Assembly: GCA_022842225.1 (NCBI GenBank)
Contig: JALHPX010000026.1
Coordinates: 1-14,355, forward strand
DNA length: 14,355 nt
Reading direction: 5' to 3'
From: a bacterium
Lineage (GTDB): Bacteria; Bdellovibrionota; FAC87; UBA2466
Shown: positions 13,964-14,355 of the stretch, one piece after another
Position numbering within the stretch: position 1 is the stretch's first letter
Layout of the letters: each line of letters opens with the position of its first letter
Made by a program: the position numbers and the translations under genes
Notes under the pieces: model-generated
What the model was told of the DNA's origin: nothing
Database searches by the model: none
What the model saw: the letters and a program-made list of their open reading frames with translations, nothing else

Positions 13964-14026
13964 ATGAGTCATTGGGACGTCGCGTTAAGACTCAGTTCCA
14001 TTTACTCAACTGGAGAACAACAATGA
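13964..14026 (+). CDS. Leader ORF of 20 codons, coupled to the pilin gene
   Basis: ATG 13964 has an excellent ribosome site, AGGAG at 13951-13955 with 8-nt spacing. Twenty codons follow (MSHWDVALRL...STGEQQ), and the TGA at 14024-14026 overlaps the pilin ATG at 14023-14025 as ATGA. Such an overlap normally means coupled translation. The peptide is not hydrophobic and resembles nothing I know; its function may lie in being translated rather than in its product. The pilin gene has its own GGAG, so coupling may adjust rather than permit its translation. Confidence 0.45.
   Translation: MSHWDVALRLSSIYSTGEQQ
13965..13994 (+). promoter_or_regulatory. Inverted repeat over the leader ORF start
   Basis: TGAGTC (13965-13970) can pair with GACTCA (13989-13994). 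The 18-nt loop holds a further small ACG/CGT pairing. The left arm begins at the second base of the leader ORF start codon, so the hairpin could hide that start in the mRNA. The stem is only 6 bp, so this is tentative. Confidence 0.3.
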
Positions 14027-14214
14027 TTAAGCAATTCCTGAAAGATGAAAAAGGACAAACGACGGTTGAATACTTGCTCATTATCGCCGTAGTCGTGGTG
14101 GTAATTAGCGTACTCGGAAGCCAGCTTCAGAAGCAGCTCCCGGGCGTCGTTCAAAAAGTCTTTCAAGGTGTGAATAAGAAGATCGACCTGTTGATGAATG
14201 CTGCTAACCAGTAG
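14023..14214 (+). CDS. Flp-like type IVb prepilin (class III signal peptide type)
   Basis: This is a 63-residue protein with a short basic leader (MIKQFLKDEKG) and then QTTVEYLLIIAVVVVVISVL, the hydrophobic helix of type IV pilins. Cleavage by a prepilin peptidase is expected after Gly11, with Glu at +5 of the mature protein as the family requires. Size and the lack of a globular C-domain fit Flp/Tad pilins, which form the filament of tight-adherence pili; the Q-x-x-x-E pattern also matches the class III signal peptide family of archaeal pilins and related bacterial proteins. GGAG lies 8 nt before ATG 14023. An in-frame TTG at 13972 would add 17 residues that spoil the short leader, so it is rejected. 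A leader ORF overlaps the start and a second prepilin-like gene follows 30 nt downstream. Confidence 0.88.
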   Translation: MIKQFLKDEKGQTTVEYLLIIAVVVVVISVLGSQLQKQLPGVVQKVFQGVNKKIDLLMNAANQ

Positions 14215-14244
14215 CATTTAGATAGGACGTTCTTTAAAGGGCGA

Positions 14245-14355
14245 ATGCACTTGAAGAGCGGAAAAAGAAATAGGTCCCGAGGGCAAAGCACCATCGAATA
14301 TATTTTGATGGTGGCCTTCGGGGCCATCTTTTCCATCCAAATTGCAAAGTTCTTT
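14245..14355 (+). CDS. Second prepilin-like or TadE-like protein, cut by right edge
   Basis: From ATG 14245 the frame is open to the edge: 37 codons. The start MHLKSGKRNRSRG is a basic leader, followed by QSTIEYILMVAFGAIFSIQIAKFF, again a prepilin-peptidase type junction (RG before QSTIEY, Glu at +5). AAAGGG 4-5 nt upstream is a possible ribosome site. The leader is 13 residues against 11 in the pilin before it. It could be a minor pilin, a TadE/TadF pseudopilin or another small Flp; the C-terminal part needed to decide is outside the window. The two genes probably share one transcript. Confidence 0.75.
   Translation, partial: MHLKSGKRNRSRGQSTIEYILMVAFGAIFSIQIAKFF

Noticed and set aside
14280..14300. 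GGGCAAAGCACC resembles part of a c-di-GMP-I riboswitch core
   Set aside because: It lies inside the second prepilin coding frame, and none of the flanking helices or the GNRA tetraloop and receptor are seen. No riboswitch was found in the pilin leader either.

Overview
The window looks like a chromosomal segment of a Gram-negative bacterium with mid-range GC. My best guess is a member of the Bdellovibrionota or a neighbouring former deltaproteobacterial lineage. This rests on gene content only: an RsbU/RsbW/STAS signalling set, a Prc-type tail-specific protease, Flp-like prepilins and amino-acid catabolism genes packed in tight same-strand runs. No rRNA, tRNA, CRISPR array, insertion sequence or phage gene was seen.

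Region 1 (1-6945) is metabolic. A thiolase, cut by the left edge, points left. Divergent from it, across a 62-bp gap, runs a five-gene cluster: class III aminotransferase, glutamate-semialdehyde-type aldehyde dehydrogenase, second class III aminotransferase, and two CoA-transferase subunits (GctA/GctB type). The order suggests that an omega-amino acid is deaminated, its semialdehyde oxidised to an acid, the acid activated with CoA, and the product split by a thiolase. The substrate (lysine/5-aminovalerate, ornithine, GABA, beta-alanine or similar) cannot be read from sequence.

Region 2 (7005-11639) is a compact signalling operon: a membrane-anchored Cache/HAMP/SpoIIE phosphatase, an RsbW-like HATPase kinase, a STAS-like anti-anti-sigma protein and a PAS-GGDEF diguanylate cyclase. 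This is a partner-switching set with no sigma factor and with a c-di-GMP enzyme at its end. It resembles in outline the HsbR-HsbA-HsbD system of Pseudomonas. Its upstream gap holds an exact GCCGATAA box, the sigma-28 (FliA) -10 consensus. The STAS protein has Cys where the usual phospho-Ser sits. Three of the four products end in Ala-Ala.

Region 3 (11636-14355) has a Prc/Tsp-family S41 protease on the minus strand, whose stop codon overlaps that of the cyclase gene. A regulatory gap of about 350 bp follows, with two 18-bp inverted repeats and a candidate promoter. Next come a 20-codon leader ORF coupled by an ATGA overlap to an Flp-like prepilin gene, and the start of a second prepilin-like gene cut by the right edge. 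The pilin genes are probably the beginning of a Tad/Flp-type or related pilus locus.
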